Positions 24,657 to 32,995 are shown, counted from the first letter of the stretch. The stretch: DNA of 64,000 nucleotides from Burkholderiaceae bacterium (GCA_024235955.1 JACKLJ010000001.1:434001-498000); one strand, 5' to 3'. Made by a program: numbers and translations. The notes: generated from the sequence alone by a model not told the origin.

Positions 24657-24748
24657 GCGATCCTCTTCATGGGCTTGTTACGCAAATCAATATATAGCAG
24701 TTCCGGAACGCGCGCGCTGCCTGCCGGATCAAGGCCCGGTCGGCGCCC

Positions 24749-25522
24749 TCAGCCGCGCGCCCAGGTCACCCCGCCATCGACGATGAGCGTGCTGCCCACC
24801 ACGTAGTCGCCGGCGCGGGAGGCCAGGAAGATGGCGGCGCCGGCCATGTCCTCGGGGGTGCCGATGCGGCCGAGCGGGATGCGGCGCGACACCTCGTCGG
24901 CGTGGTCGCGCGCGTCCTTGTTCATGGTGGAGGCGAAGGCGCCGGGCGCGATGGCGCTGACGGCGATGCGCTCGGGCGCCAGCTTGAGCGCCATGCGCCG
25001 CGTCAGGTGAATCAGCCCGGCCTTGCTGGCCGCGTAGGAATAGGTTTCCTGCGGGTTGACCGAGACGCCGTCGATGGAGGCGATGTGGATCACCTTGGCC
25101 AGGTGGTCGGTGGCGGCGGCGCGCAGCATGGGCGTGAGCGCCTGGGTCAGGAAGAAGGGCGCCTTGAGGTTCAGGTCGACCACCTTGTCCCAGCCGCTTT
25201 CGGGAAACTCGTCGTAGGGCGCGCCCCAGGCGGCGCCGGCGTTGTTGACCAGGATGTCCAGCGTCTGCTCGTGCTGCTGCAGGGCGGCCACCAGCTGCTG
25301 CACGCCTTCCAGCGTGGAGACGTCGCCCGGCAGCGAGACGCAGTGGCCGATGGCCGACAGCTCCTTGGCGGTGGCGTCGCAGGCCTCGGCCTTGCGGGCC
25401 GAGATGTAGACCCGCGCACCCTGGCGCAGAAAGCCCTCAGCGATCATGCGGCCGATGCCACGCGATCCGCCGGTGATGAGGGCGCTGCGGCCCTTGAGGG
25501 AAAACATCTGGCTGGTGTCCAT
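24749..25522 (-). CDS. SDR family oxidoreductase
   Basis: A 257-residue classical short-chain dehydrogenase. The cofactor motif TGGSRGIG (17-24), NNAGA and the YSYAASKAG active site are intact, and the C-terminus has GTPEDMAGAAIFLASRAGDYVVGSTLIVDGG. The ISARKAEAC segment after the second strand suggests NADP preference. It resembles RhlG and FabG-like ketoacyl reductases; the substrate cannot be fixed. The ribosome site GGAGAC precedes ATG 25522. Confidence 0.88.
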   Translation of the reverse strand: MDTSQMFSLKGRSALITGGSRGIGRMIAEGFLRQGARVYISARKAEACDATAKELSAIGHCVSLPGDVSTLEGVQQLVAALQQHEQTLDILVNNAGAAWGAPYDEFPESGWDKVVDLNLKAPFFLTQALTPMLRAAATDHLAKVIHIASIDGVSVNPQETYSYAASKAGLIHLTRRMALKLAPERIAVSAIAPGAFASTMNKDARDHADEVSRRIPLGRIGTPEDMAGAAIFLASRAGDYVVGSTLIVDGGVTWARG

Positions 25523-25696
25523 GGGGGTCTCCTGGTGTGGGGTTGGCGAGGCGGCTTTCAGCGCCCGCGCACTGGTGGTGGATTGACAGCCGGCGAAGGT
25601 AGCAGCCCCCCGCGCCGCCGGGCGTCACCTGCGCGCCAGCGGGGGCGGCTTTGGGGCGTTCGGTGGTGGGTTGGCGCCGCCCAGTCGAGCCGGAAG

Positions 25697-25758
25697 AATG
25701 CTATTGAAACAAGAGCTGCCTGCGGCCGTCTTGCTTGGGCTGGAGGCCTAAATGTCTG
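25697..25758 (+). repeat. Dispersed repeat family 1, copy E
   Basis: Plus-strand copy: AATGCTATTGAAACAAGAGC, then TGCCTGCG, GGGCTGGAGGCCTAAA. It shows the 5' ATGCTAT segment of the full-length element. Confidence 0.8.
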
Positions 25759-25837
25759 CAAATCGGCGCGGCGCGGCGCGGCGCGGCAGAGCCACGCGGC
25801 GTACGGCTTCATGCCGACGGGCCTTCAGAAATACACA

Positions 25838-25922
25838 ACCGTTCGCGCTGAGCCTGCCTGCGCGCCGCGTGAGGCGCAGGCAAGTTTGTCCTGAGCTTGT
25901 CGAAAGGCTCAGCCCGAACGGT
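25838..25922. repeat. REP-like palindromic element, second copy
   Basis: ACCGTTCGCGCTGAGCCT at the left pairs with AGGCTCAGCCCGAACGGT at the right, with a CTGAGCTTGTCGAAAGG segment inside. Same family as 16756-16805, with a longer centre that includes a GCCTGCGC/GCGCAGGC stem. Confidence 0.75.
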
Positions 25923-25949
25923 TCTTGCAGCATGAACGCGATTCGGTAT

Positions 25950-26019
25950 AGGAGCTATGAAAAAGGGAGCTGCCTGCGCCCGCCATCACTGGGCTGGAGG
26001 CTCAAAAGACTTGAAAAAA
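25950..26019 (+). repeat. Dispersed repeat family 1, copy F
   Basis: Plus-strand copy: GGAGCTATGAAAAAGGGAGC, TGCCTGCGCCCGCCATCACT, GGGCTGGAGGCTCAAAAG. One of the most complete copies. Confidence 0.85.
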
Positions 26020-26129
26020 TCGACGGCGTCCCTCTTGTCTCGGCTACCTGCCGTGGAGGAAGATACCACCTTCAAAAAGTCGTCCAACTGCTCGTGCGAG
26101 CGAATGCCCAGAGCGAGGTCCACTTCAAG

Positions 26130-26200
26130 GTTGCTATCAAGAAAAGAGCTGTCTACGCCCGCCATGCCTGGGCCAGACGCCCAAAAGCCTTGAAAAACAT
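26130..26200 (+). repeat. Dispersed repeat family 1, copy G
   Basis: Plus-strand copy: GTTGCTATCAAGAAAAGAGC, TGTCTACGCCCGCCATGCCT, GGGCCAGACGCCCAAAAGCC. It lies ~110 bp after copy F, a near-tandem arrangement. Confidence 0.8.
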
Positions 26201-26256
26201 CGGCGCACACCCAGCCCTCAACCCTTCTTCGCAGGCGGTGTCAGTCAACCCCCGAA

Positions 26257-26371
26257 GGCCGCGGAGCAGGCCAACCCAGCGGACGCCGTGGCCGGGCTTG
26301 TACCGGCCAGTGGCGTCGTCCCCCCTCGCGCAGCAAGAGGGGGGAAGCCGCGTCAGCGGCTCAGGGGGGTG
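26257..26371 (-). repeat. Dispersed repeat family 2, copy 1
   Basis: Minus strand: CCCCCCTGAGCCGCTGACGC, CTTCCCCCCTC..., CGAGGGGGGACGACGCCACT, GGCCGGTACAAGCCCGGCC, GCGTCCGCTGGGTTGGCCTG. It lies downstream of the metallo-hydrolase stop, in that gene's direction. Confidence 0.8.
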
Positions 26372-26373
26372 TG

Positions 26374-26420
26374 CCGAACCCTGCTCAGGGGGTGTCCCGA
26401 ACCCTGCTCAGGGGAGAGTT
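26374..26420. repeat. 23-bp tandem repeat at the end of the metallo-hydrolase gene
   Basis: CCGAACCCTGCTCAGGGG occurs exactly at 26374-26391 and 26397-26414, with a degenerate third start at 26421. The second unit spans the stop codon of the metallo-hydrolase gene. Confidence 0.75.
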
Positions 26421-27475
26421 CCGAACCTCCAGATCCCCCGCTCATCCCGCGTGCGCACCAGCTGCCCGGCGTGCCACAGCCGGTGCAGGTGCGCCACCGA
26501 TTCGCCCAGGGCGAAGGTGGTCTGGTGCAGGTCGAGCGGGCGGCGGAACAGCACGGGCAGCATGTCGTAGGCGCTCACGGGCCGGGCGCGCGCGGCTTCC
26601 ACCACTTCGGCTAGCCGGTCGCGGTGGTGGTCGTGCAGCTGGCCGATGCGCGTGTGCAGGCCGTGGAAGGGCTTGCCGTGCGAAGGCAGCACCAGCACGT
26701 CTTCCGGCAGCGGCAGGAAGCGGTCGATGGAGTTGAGGAACAGCGTGAGCGAGTCGGCCTCGGGCTCCATCTCGTACACGCTGACGTTGGTGGAGATGCG
26801 CGGCAGCACCATGTCGCCGCTGATCAGGATGTTGAGCTGCTCGGAATACAGCGCCATGTGCTCGGGCGCGTGGCCGTAGCCGGCGATGCAGCGCCAGGCC
26901 AGCCCGCCGATGGTGACGGTGGCGCCGTCCATCAGCCGCGCGTAGCTGGGCGGCAGGGCGGGCACCAGGCCGCGGTAGTAGCTCTTGCGGTTGCGGATCT
27001 GCTCCAGATCGGCCGGGTCGGTCATGCCGTGGCTGAAGAAGTAGTCGGCCAGCCGCTCGCCGCCAAAGCTGTTGACCACCTGGCAGGCGTAGCGCGCGGT
27101 CTGGTAGTCGGTGCCGCTCATCCACAGCGGCGCGTTCCAGCGCTCGCACAGCCAGTGCGCCAGGCCCACGTGGTCGGGGTGCATGTGGGTGACGAGCACG
27201 CGCACGATGGGCAGGCCTTCGAGCTCGGCCTCGAAGACCTTCTCCCAGTCGGCGCGGGATTCGGCGCGGTCGATGCAGGTGTCGACCACTGTCCAGCCTT
27301 CGCGGCCCTGGAAGCGGTCGCGCAGCAGCCAGAGGTTGATGTGGTCGAGCGCGAAAGGCAGCTGCATGCGCAGCCACTTCACGCCGGGGCGCAGCTCGGT
27401 CGCGCGGCCGGGTGGCGGCAGCTGGTCGCCCAGCGGGTAGTGCAGGGCGCGTTCGAGTTCGGCGGCGAGTGACAT
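26408..27475 (-). CDS. MBL-fold metallo-hydrolase
   Basis: A 355-residue metallo-beta-lactamase-fold protein with VTHMHPDHVG (His97, His99, Asp101, His102), GYGHAPEHMALY and ISGDMVLPRISTN as further metal sites, and a C-terminal winged-helix-like segment (SAYDMLPVLF...VAHLHRLWHAGQLVRTRDERG). It is divergent from liuR and shares a palindromic operator with it, so it probably belongs to the same CoA-ester regulon. A thioester hydrolase role is possible but unproven. Confidence 0.88.
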   Translation of the reverse strand: MSLAAELERALHYPLGDQLPPPGRATELRPGVKWLRMQLPFALDHINLWLLRDRFQGREGWTVVDTCIDRAESRADWEKVFEAELEGLPIVRVLVTHMHPDHVGLAHWLCERWNAPLWMSGTDYQTARYACQVVNSFGGERLADYFFSHGMTDPADLEQIRNRKSYYRGLVPALPPSYARLMDGATVTIGGLAWRCIAGYGHAPEHMALYSEQLNILISGDMVLPRISTNVSVYEMEPEADSLTLFLNSIDRFLPLPEDVLVLPSHGKPFHGLHTRIGQLHDHHRDRLAEVVEAARARPVSAYDMLPVLFRRPLDLHQTTFALGESVAHLHRLWHAGQLVRTRDERGIWRFGTLP

Positions 27476-27517
27476 GGGGGTTGCGCGGGTTCTGGTCTGC
27501 GGTAGGATGGTCGGCAG

Positions 27518-27533
27518 TTGACGTGCACGTCAA
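27518..27533. promoter_or_regulatory. Candidate LiuR operator 1
   Basis: TTGACGTGCACGTCAA is a perfect palindrome (18 bp with the outer G/C) in the divergent gap between the metallo-hydrolase and liuR. It fits TTKACGTNNACGTMAA, also seen twice at 28033-28054. LiuR-type MerR regulators bind ACGT-containing palindromes. Binding by this LiuR is inferred from position. Confidence 0.65.
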
Positions 27534-27597
27534 CCGATCGATCATTCTAGGTAGGAACCGCGCCGCGTGCTGCGCGTGCGTGACAACCCCGTCCCAC

Positions 27598-28032
27598 ATG
27601 GCCACCACCTATTCCATCAGCGACCTGGCGCGCGAGTTCGACCTGACGCCGCGCGCCATGCGCTTCTACGAGGACATGGGCCTGCTGCAGCCGGCGCGCT
27701 CCGGCCCCGGCGGGCGCCAGCGCGTCTACAGCGCGCGCGACCGCACCCGGCTCAAGCTCACGCTGCGCGCCAAGCGGCTGGGTTTGTCGCTGCACGAGGC
27801 GAAGTCGCTGATCGACATGTACGACAGCCCGCGCGACACCGGCCCGCAGCTGCGCAAGTTCCTGCAGGTCCTGGAAGGTCACCGCGCCCAGCTCGAGGCC
27901 CAGCAGGCGGAGCTGCAGGCCACGCTGCAGGAGATCGGCGAGCACGAGAAGGAGGCCCGCGCGCTGCTGGCGCGCATCGAGCGGCCCGCCAAGGCAGGCA
28001 CCAAGACCGGCGCCAAGGCAGTCAGGGGTTGA
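27598..28032 (+). CDS. liuR: MerR-family regulator, LiuR-like
   Basis: A 144-residue protein with the MerR helix-turn-helix and wing (YSISDLAREFDLTPRAMRFYEDMGLL, GGRQRVYSARDRTRLKLTLRAKRLGLSLHEAKSLIDMYD), a long coiled dimer helix and a Lys/Ala-rich tail. This form, next to isovaleryl-CoA dehydrogenase, matches LiuR, which controls leucine and branched-chain breakdown. The start at 27598 gives the family N-terminus. Palindromic operators flank the gene on both sides. The effector is unknown. Confidence 0.85.
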   Translation: MATTYSISDLAREFDLTPRAMRFYEDMGLLQPARSGPGGRQRVYSARDRTRLKLTLRAKRLGLSLHEAKSLIDMYDSPRDTGPQLRKFLQVLEGHRAQLEAQQAELQATLQEIGEHEKEARALLARIERPAKAGTKTGAKAVRG

Positions 28033-28054
28033 TTGACGTTTACGTAAACGTCAA
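28033..28054. promoter_or_regulatory. Candidate overlapping LiuR operators 2a/2b
   Basis: A 28-bp perfect palindrome (28030-28057) starts in the liuR stop codon and lies just before the thioesterase gene. It can be read as two 16-bp sites offset by 6 bp: TTGACGTTTACGTAAA (28033-28048) and TTTACGTAAACGTCAA (28039-28054), both fitting the operator 1 pattern. Likely controls 28073 and possibly liuA. Confidence 0.65.
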
Positions 28055-28072
28055 TCACAATCACGGGTTCCG

Positions 28073-28516
28073 ATGAGTACCGCTTCCGACCCCCAGGCCG
28101 CCCATGACCGCGTGGCCCAGAGCTTTGCCCGCCAGGGCATGATGCGGCACCTGGGTGCCGAACTGCGCCGCGTGGAGCCGGGGCTGGTGGAGATCTGGCT
28201 GCCGTACTCCGACAAGGTGACGCAGCAACAGGACGGCTTTCATGGCGGCGCCATGGGCGCGGTGGCCGACATCGCCGGTGGCTACGCCGGCTTGACCCTC
28301 GCCCCCGAGGGGATGGAAGTGGTCACCGCCGAATACAAGATCAACTTCCTGGGCAGCTACCAGGGCGGCGCGCTGCGCGCCATCGGCCGTGTGGTCAAGC
28401 CGGGCCGGCGGCTGATCGTGACTTCCGCTGAGGTGGTGCACGTGGACGAGTTCGGCAAGGAAGGCCCGTGCGCGCTGATGCAGCAGACGCTGGTGCCGGT
28501 GCCCAAAACGTATTGA
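28073..28516 (+). CDS. PaaI-family thioesterase
   Basis: A 147-residue hotdog-fold protein. QQDGFHGGAMGAVADIAGGYAGL is the HGG active-site segment of PaaI-like acyl-CoA thioesterases, followed by EYKINFLG and VVKPGRRLIVTSAEV. It lies 40 bp downstream of liuR behind a palindromic operator and upstream of liuA, so it may release stalled CoA esters during leucine breakdown. Its stop codon is followed directly by a family-2 repeat. Confidence 0.88.
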   Translation: MSTASDPQAAHDRVAQSFARQGMMRHLGAELRRVEPGLVEIWLPYSDKVTQQQDGFHGGAMGAVADIAGGYAGLTLAPEGMEVVTAEYKINFLGSYQGGALRAIGRVVKPGRRLIVTSAEVVHVDEFGKEGPCALMQQTLVPVPKTY

Positions 28517-28633
28517 GATGACCCCGCTGAGTCGCTTCGCGCCTTCCCCCCTCTTACTTCGTGAGGGGGGACACCGCCACTGGCCGGTACAAGCCCGGCC
28601 ACGGCGGTCGCTGGCTTGGCCTGCTCCGCGGCC
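28517..28633 (+). repeat. Dispersed repeat family 2, copy 2
   Basis: Begins at the base after the thioesterase stop: CCCCGCTGAGTCGCTTCGCG, TTCCCCCCTCT..., GTGAGGGGGGACACCGCCAC, TGGCCGGTACAAGCCCGGCC, GGCCTGCTCCGCGGCC. Its internal CCCCCCTC/GAGGGGGG and GGCCGG/CCGGCC arms can form hairpins. Confidence 0.8.
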
Positions 28634-28707
28634 GTTTGAGCGGCCCTTCACAGGCCTTTCGGTCATCTGAATTCTGTAGATTGTCAAAAACTCCGAGGAG
28701 ACCCGTC

Positions 28708-29889
28708 ATGAGCAACCTTCCAGGCCTGAACTTCCAGCTCGGCGAAGACATCGACGCGCTGCGCGACGCCGTGCGCGACTTCGCGCAGGCCGAGATCGCG
28801 CCGCGCGCGGCCGAGATCGACAAAAACGACCAGTTCCCCATGGACCTGTGGCCCAAGATGGGCGCACTGGGCGTGCTCGGCATCACCGTGCCCGAACAGT
28901 ACGGCGGCGCCGACATGGGCTACCTGGCGCACATGATCGCCATGGAGGAGATCAGCCGCGCCAGCGCGTCGGTGGGCCTCTCCTACGGCGCGCACAGCAA
29001 CCTGTGCGTGAACCAGATCAAGCGCAACGGCAGCGACGCACAAAAGCAGAAGTACCTGCCCAAACTCATCAGCGGCGAGCACGTGGGCGCGCTGGCCATG
29101 AGCGAGCCGGGCGCCGGCTCCGACGTCATCAGCATGAAGCTGCGCGCCGAGGACAAGGGTGGCTACTACCTGCTCAACGGCACCAAGATGTGGATCACCA
29201 ACGGGCCAGATGCCGACACCATGGTGGTCTACGCCAAGACCGAGCCGGAACTGGGCGCGCGCGGCGTCACCGCCTTCATCGTCGAGAAGGGTATGAAGGG
29301 CTTTTCCACGGCCCAGAAGCTCGACAAGCTGGGCATGCGCGGCAGCCACACCGGCGAGATGGTGTTCGACAACGTCGAGGTGCCCGAGGCCAACATCCTG
29401 GGCGGCCTGAACATGGGCGCCAAGGTGCTGATGAGCGGGCTGGACTACGAGCGCGCCGTGCTGGCGGGCGGCCCCATCGGCATCATGCAGGCGGTGATGG
29501 ACAACGTGGTGCCCTACATCCACGACCGCCGGCAGTTCGGCCAGAGCATCGGCGAGTTCCAGCTGGTGCAGGGCAAGGTGGCCGACATGTACACCGTGCT
29601 GCAGGCCGGCCGCGCCTTCCTCTACACCATCGGCAAGAACCTGGACGCCCTGGGCTCGGAGCACGTGCGCCAGGTGCGCAAGGACTGCGCCAGCGTCATC
29701 CTCTGGACGGCCGAGATGGCCACCAGGATGGCGGGCGACGGCATCCAGCTGTTCGGCGGCAACGGCTACATCAACGAATACCCGCTGGGACGACTGTGGC
29801 GCGACGCCAAGCTGTACGAGATCGGCGCCGGCACCAGCGAGATCCGCCGCATGCTCATCGGGCGGGAGCTGTTCGCGGAGACAATGTGA
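28708..29889 (+). CDS. liuA: Isovaleryl-CoA dehydrogenase
   Basis: A 393-residue acyl-CoA dehydrogenase that oxidises isovaleryl-CoA to 3-methylcrotonyl-CoA with FAD. Signature blocks are MSEPGAGSDVISM and QLFGGNGYINEYPLGRLWRDAKLYEIGAGTSEI. The catalytic base diagnostic of isovaleryl-CoA dehydrogenases is present as Glu248 in LDYERAVLAGGP, while the position used by most other family members is Gly (YEIGAGTSE). ATG 28708 has a GAGGAG ribosome site 7 bp upstream; the longer frame from 28561 runs through the repeat. Confidence 0.95.
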   Translation: MSNLPGLNFQLGEDIDALRDAVRDFAQAEIAPRAAEIDKNDQFPMDLWPKMGALGVLGITVPEQYGGADMGYLAHMIAMEEISRASASVGLSYGAHSNLCVNQIKRNGSDAQKQKYLPKLISGEHVGALAMSEPGAGSDVISMKLRAEDKGGYYLLNGTKMWITNGPDADTMVVYAKTEPELGARGVTAFIVEKGMKGFSTAQKLDKLGMRGSHTGEMVFDNVEVPEANILGGLNMGAKVLMSGLDYERAVLAGGPIGIMQAVMDNVVPYIHDRRQFGQSIGEFQLVQGKVADMYTVLQAGRAFLYTIGKNLDALGSEHVRQVRKDCASVILWTAEMATRMAGDGIQLFGGNGYINEYPLGRLWRDAKLYEIGAGTSEIRRMLIGRELFAETM

Positions 29890-29909
29890 GTTCCGGCTTC
29901 GGAATCCAC

Positions 29910-29970
29910 TCTTGAATTGGTAGCTGCCTGCGCTTGCCGGGCGTGGGCTGGCGCCTGATTTTGCTTGTAA
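29910..29970 (+). repeat. Dispersed repeat family 1, copy H
   Basis: Plus-strand copy between liuA and carbonic anhydrase: TTGGTAGCTGCCTGCGCTTG, GTGGGCTGGCGCCTGATTTT. It ends just before the next ATG. Confidence 0.75.
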
Positions 29971-29973
29971 AAC

Positions 29974-30681
29974 ATGTCCAGCTCGCTGCAACACCTGATC
30001 GACCGCAACCACGCCTGGGCCGAGCGCGTCGAGCGTGAAAACCCCGGCTTCTTCAAGGACTTGTCGGCCCAGCAGTCGCCCAAGTACCTGTGGATCGGCT
30101 GCTCCGACAGCCGCGTGCCGGCCAACCAGGTCATCGGCCTGGCGCCGGGCGAGGTGTTCGTGCACCGCAACGTGGCCAACGTGGTGGTGCACTCCGATCT
30201 GAACGCGCTGTCGGTGATCCAGTTCGCGGTCGACGTGCTCAAGGTCGAGCACATCATGGTGGTGGGCCACTACGGCTGCGGCGGCGTGCTGGCGGTGCTG
30301 CACGAGAAGCGCGTGGGCCTGGCCGACAATTGGCTGCGCCACGTGTACGACGTCAAGATGCGCCACCGCGGCCGCCTCATGCACCTGTGCCAGCACGACC
30401 AGGAAGACGTGCTGTGCGAGATGAACGTGATCGAGCAGGTGGGCAACATCGCGCAGACCAACATCGTCAAGGACGCCTGGCAGCGCGGTCAGCCGCTGGC
30501 CGTGCACGGCTGGTGCTACGGCCTGAAGGACGGCAAGGTGAAAGACCTGTCGGTGACCATGAGCCGCCCCGAAGAGGTGGTCGATGTGTACCGCGAGGCC
30601 ATCAAGCGCTACCCGCGTGCCGCCGGCGCGCCCGAACCGCTGGGCCTGGACGCCTCCGCCGCCGGGGGCGACGGGGCCTGA
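29974..30681 (+). CDS. can: Beta-class carbonic anhydrase
   Basis: A 235-residue cytosolic enzyme interconverting CO2 and bicarbonate. Zinc and active-site residues are visible: Cys43 and Asp45 in IGCSDSRVPANQ, and His99 and Cys102 in GHYGCGG. Bicarbonate is the substrate of the biotin carboxylases in the leucine pathway, a reasonable link though not proof. AceK starts 2 bp after the stop, so the two are probably co-transcribed. Confidence 0.96.
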   Translation: MSSSLQHLIDRNHAWAERVERENPGFFKDLSAQQSPKYLWIGCSDSRVPANQVIGLAPGEVFVHRNVANVVVHSDLNALSVIQFAVDVLKVEHIMVVGHYGCGGVLAVLHEKRVGLADNWLRHVYDVKMRHRGRLMHLCQHDQEDVLCEMNVIEQVGNIAQTNIVKDAWQRGQPLAVHGWCYGLKDGKVKDLSVTMSRPEEVVDVYREAIKRYPRAAGAPEPLGLDASAAGGDGA

Positions 30682-30683
30682 CC

Positions 30684-32588
30684 GTGCCGCTTGACGCGCT
30701 CGACTCACCGCTGGCGCGCGACATCGCGCACGCGATGATCGACGGCTTCAACCGCCACTACACGCTGTTCCGCACCGAGTCCGCACGCGCCAAGCATCGC
30801 TTCGAAACCTGCGACTGGCGCGCCCAGCAGCGCGCCCAGCGCGAGCGCATCGAGTTCTACGACCTGCGCGTGCGCGAATGCCAGCGCCGGCTGGAGCGCG
30901 AGTTCAAGGCCGGCGAGCAGCCGATGGAGATCTGGCAGCAGGTCAAGCTGCACTACATCGGCATGCTGGTGCAGCACAGGCAGCCGGAACTGGCCGAGAC
31001 CTTCTTCAACTCGGTCACCACCAAGATCCTGCACCGCAGCTACTTCCACAACGACTTCATCTTCGTGCGCCCGGCCATCAGCACCGAGTACATGGAGACC
31101 GACGACCCGAAGGCGCAGCCCACCTTCCGCGCCTTCTACCCCACGCTGGCCGAGCTGGACGCCAGCGTGCGCGCGGTGCTTGAATCGTTCGGCCTGCGCT
31201 GCCGCTTCGAGGATCTGGCGCGCGACGCCCGCCTGGTGGCCGACGCGCTGCGGCGCGAGCTGGGCGAGGGCCGCCCGCGCCCCAACTTTCAGATCCAGGT
31301 GCTGGCCAGCCTGTTCTACCGCAACAAGGGTGCGTACCTGGTCGGCAAGATCATCAACGGCTTCAAGGAAGTGCCGTTCGCGCTGCCCATCCTGCACCGC
31401 AAGCCCGGCATGGTGTACGTGGACGCGGCGCTGTTCGGCGAGGAAGACCTGCTGATCCTGTTCTCGTTCTCGCGCGCCTACTTCATGGTCGACATGGAGA
31501 TCCCCAGTGCCTACGTGCAGTTTCTGCGCAGCCTGATGCCGCGCAAGCCACGCGCCGAGATCTACAACGCCCTGGGCCTGGCCAAGCAGGGCAAGAACCT
31601 GTTCTACCGCGACCTGCTCTGGCACCTGCGTCACAGCACCGACCGCTTCCGCATCGCGCCCGGCATCAAGGGCATGGTGATGCTGGTGTTCGACCTGCCG
31701 AGCTTCCCCTACGTCTTCAAGATCATCAAGGACCACTACCCGGCGCCCAAGGACACCTCGCGCGAGCAGATCCGCGGCAAGTACCAGCTGGTTAAGCGCC
31801 ACGACCGCGTGGGCCGCATGGCCGACACCATGGAGTTCTCCATGCTGGCCTTCCCGCGCGAGCGCTTCGACGACGCGCTGATCGCCGAGATCGAGCAGCA
31901 CGCCGCCAGCCAGCTGGAGATCTCCGACCGCGACGGCGACGGCCAGACCGAGGTCATCATCGCCCACGCCTACATCGAGCGGCGCATGATCCCGCTCAAC
32001 CTATACCTGCAGGAAGCCTGCGACGCCGGCGAGGGCGATGCCGCCGCCAGCGCGCAGCTGGAGCACGCCGTCATCGAATACGGCAACGCCATCAAGGACC
32101 TGGTGGCCGCCAACATCTTCCCCGGCGACATGCTGTGGAAGAACTTCGGCGTCACCCGCCACGGCAAGGTGGTGTTCTACGACTACGACGAGATCGAGTA
32201 CATCACCGACTGCAACTTCCGCCGCGTGCCGCCCCCGCGCAACGAGGAAGACGAGATGAGCGGCGAGATCTGGTACAGCGTGGCCAAAAACGACGTCTTT
32301 CCCGAGACCTTCGGCCCCTTCCTGCTCGGCAACCCGCGCGTGCGCGAGGCCTTCATGCGCCACCACGCCGAGCTGCTCGAGCCCGGCTTCTGGCAGCAGA
32401 CCCAGGAACGCATCCGCCGCGGCGAGGTGATCGATTTCTTCCCCTACGGCCAGCACCGCCGCTTCGACGTCAACGGTGGCGCCGCGGGGGCCTCCGAACT
32501 GGTCGATCCGGCCGCCGCCGGTGCCGAGACACCGGCGGACCAGCCGGACACCTCGGCGCCGGTGTCGGTGGTGGAGCCGGGGGAGTGA
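30684..32588 (+). CDS. aceK: Isocitrate dehydrogenase kinase/phosphatase
   Basis: A 634-residue bifunctional regulator that phosphorylates isocitrate dehydrogenase to send carbon into the glyoxylate shunt. Family blocks include FYRNKGAYLVGKIING, FSFSRAYFMVDMEIPSAYVQFL, GMVMLVFDLPSFPYVFKIIKDHYPAPK, RIGRMADTMEF-like and KNFGVTRHGKVVFYDYDEIEYITDCNFR. The GTG at 30684 lies just after the carbonic anhydrase stop. A DRDGDGQTE segment (around 31929) forms a small acidic insert before YIERRMIPLNLYL. Use of acetyl-CoA from leucine breakdown would make the shunt relevant. Confidence 0.95.
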   Translation: MPLDALDSPLARDIAHAMIDGFNRHYTLFRTESARAKHRFETCDWRAQQRAQRERIEFYDLRVRECQRRLEREFKAGEQPMEIWQQVKLHYIGMLVQHRQPELAETFFNSVTTKILHRSYFHNDFIFVRPAISTEYMETDDPKAQPTFRAFYPTLAELDASVRAVLESFGLRCRFEDLARDARLVADALRRELGEGRPRPNFQIQVLASLFYRNKGAYLVGKIINGFKEVPFALPILHRKPGMVYVDAALFGEEDLLILFSFSRAYFMVDMEIPSAYVQFLRSLMPRKPRAEIYNALGLAKQGKNLFYRDLLWHLRHSTDRFRIAPGIKGMVMLVFDLPSFPYVFKIIKDHYPAPKDTSREQIRGKYQLVKRHDRVGRMADTMEFSMLAFPRERFDDALIAEIEQHAASQLEISDRDGDGQTEVIIAHAYIERRMIPLNLYLQEACDAGEGDAAASAQLEHAVIEYGNAIKDLVAANIFPGDMLWKNFGVTRHGKVVFYDYDEIEYITDCNFRRVPPPRNEEDEMSGEIWYSVAKNDVFPETFGPFLLGNPRVREAFMRHHAELLEPGFWQQTQERIRRGEVIDFFPYGQHRRFDVNGGAAGASELVDPAAAGAETPADQPDTSAPVSVVEPGE

Positions 32589-32592
32589 GGCG

Positions 32593-32958
32593 ATGACCGT
32601 CGAACAGCTGATCGACCGTTACTGCGAAGCCTGGAGCCTGCCGGCCGCCGGCGCGCGCGCCGCCGCCCTGGCTGAGGTGTGGGGTGAAGACGCCCGCTAC
32701 ACCGATCCGGGTGCCGACGTGACCGGCGCTACGGCGCTGCTGGCACACATTGATAGCGTGCTGGCGAGCTACCCCGGATCCCGCGTCGAGCGCACCAGCC
32801 GCGTCGACTGGCACCACGGCGTGGCGCGCTTCGCGTGGCAGATGGTGCTGGCAGACGGCCGGCGCCTGCCCGAGGGGCTGGACATCGCCCACCTGTCGAC
32901 CGACGGTACCCGCATCGCATCCATCGTAGGCTTCTTCGGGGCGCTCAAGGCCCGCTGA
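32593..32958 (+). CDS. NTF2/SnoaL-like domain protein
   Basis: A 121-residue protein with the small cone-shaped NTF2-like pattern: LIDRYCEAWSLPAAGARAAALAEVWGEDARYTDPGADVTG, then strands RVDWHHGVARFAWQMV and GLDIAHLSTDGTRIASIVGFF. Such proteins range from isomerases to binding proteins; no function can be assigned. It starts 4 bp after aceK. Confidence 0.8.
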   Translation: MTVEQLIDRYCEAWSLPAAGARAAALAEVWGEDARYTDPGADVTGATALLAHIDSVLASYPGSRVERTSRVDWHHGVARFAWQMVLADGRRLPEGLDIAHLSTDGTRIASIVGFFGALKAR

Positions 32959-32995
32959 AGCTCCGCCCATCCCTATCAATTTCAAGGAGAACACC

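Larger units (their letters stand above)
25523..26407. other. Repeat-rich non-coding stretch
   Basis: 885 bp between the SDR and the metallo-hydrolase genes. I see no convincing gene. Open frames exist (for example 25752-26570 on the plus strand) but they are Arg/Ala-rich with no domain and run through the repeats. It contains three family-1 repeats, a REP-like element, a GGCGC simple run at about 25767-25786, one family-2 repeat and a 23-bp tandem repeat reaching into the next gene. Confidence 0.7.

Noticed and set aside
25752..26570. Plus-strand open frame of 272 codons in the repeat-rich gap
   Set aside because: It runs through REP, family-1 and family-2 repeats and the antisense end of the metallo-hydrolase gene, with no domain or ribosome site.
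30705..31967. Long minus-strand open frame opposite aceK
   Set aside because: Its protein is a His/Gln/Val/Ala-rich antisense shadow; the plus strand holds a full-length AceK. Many such frames exist across this high-GC window.
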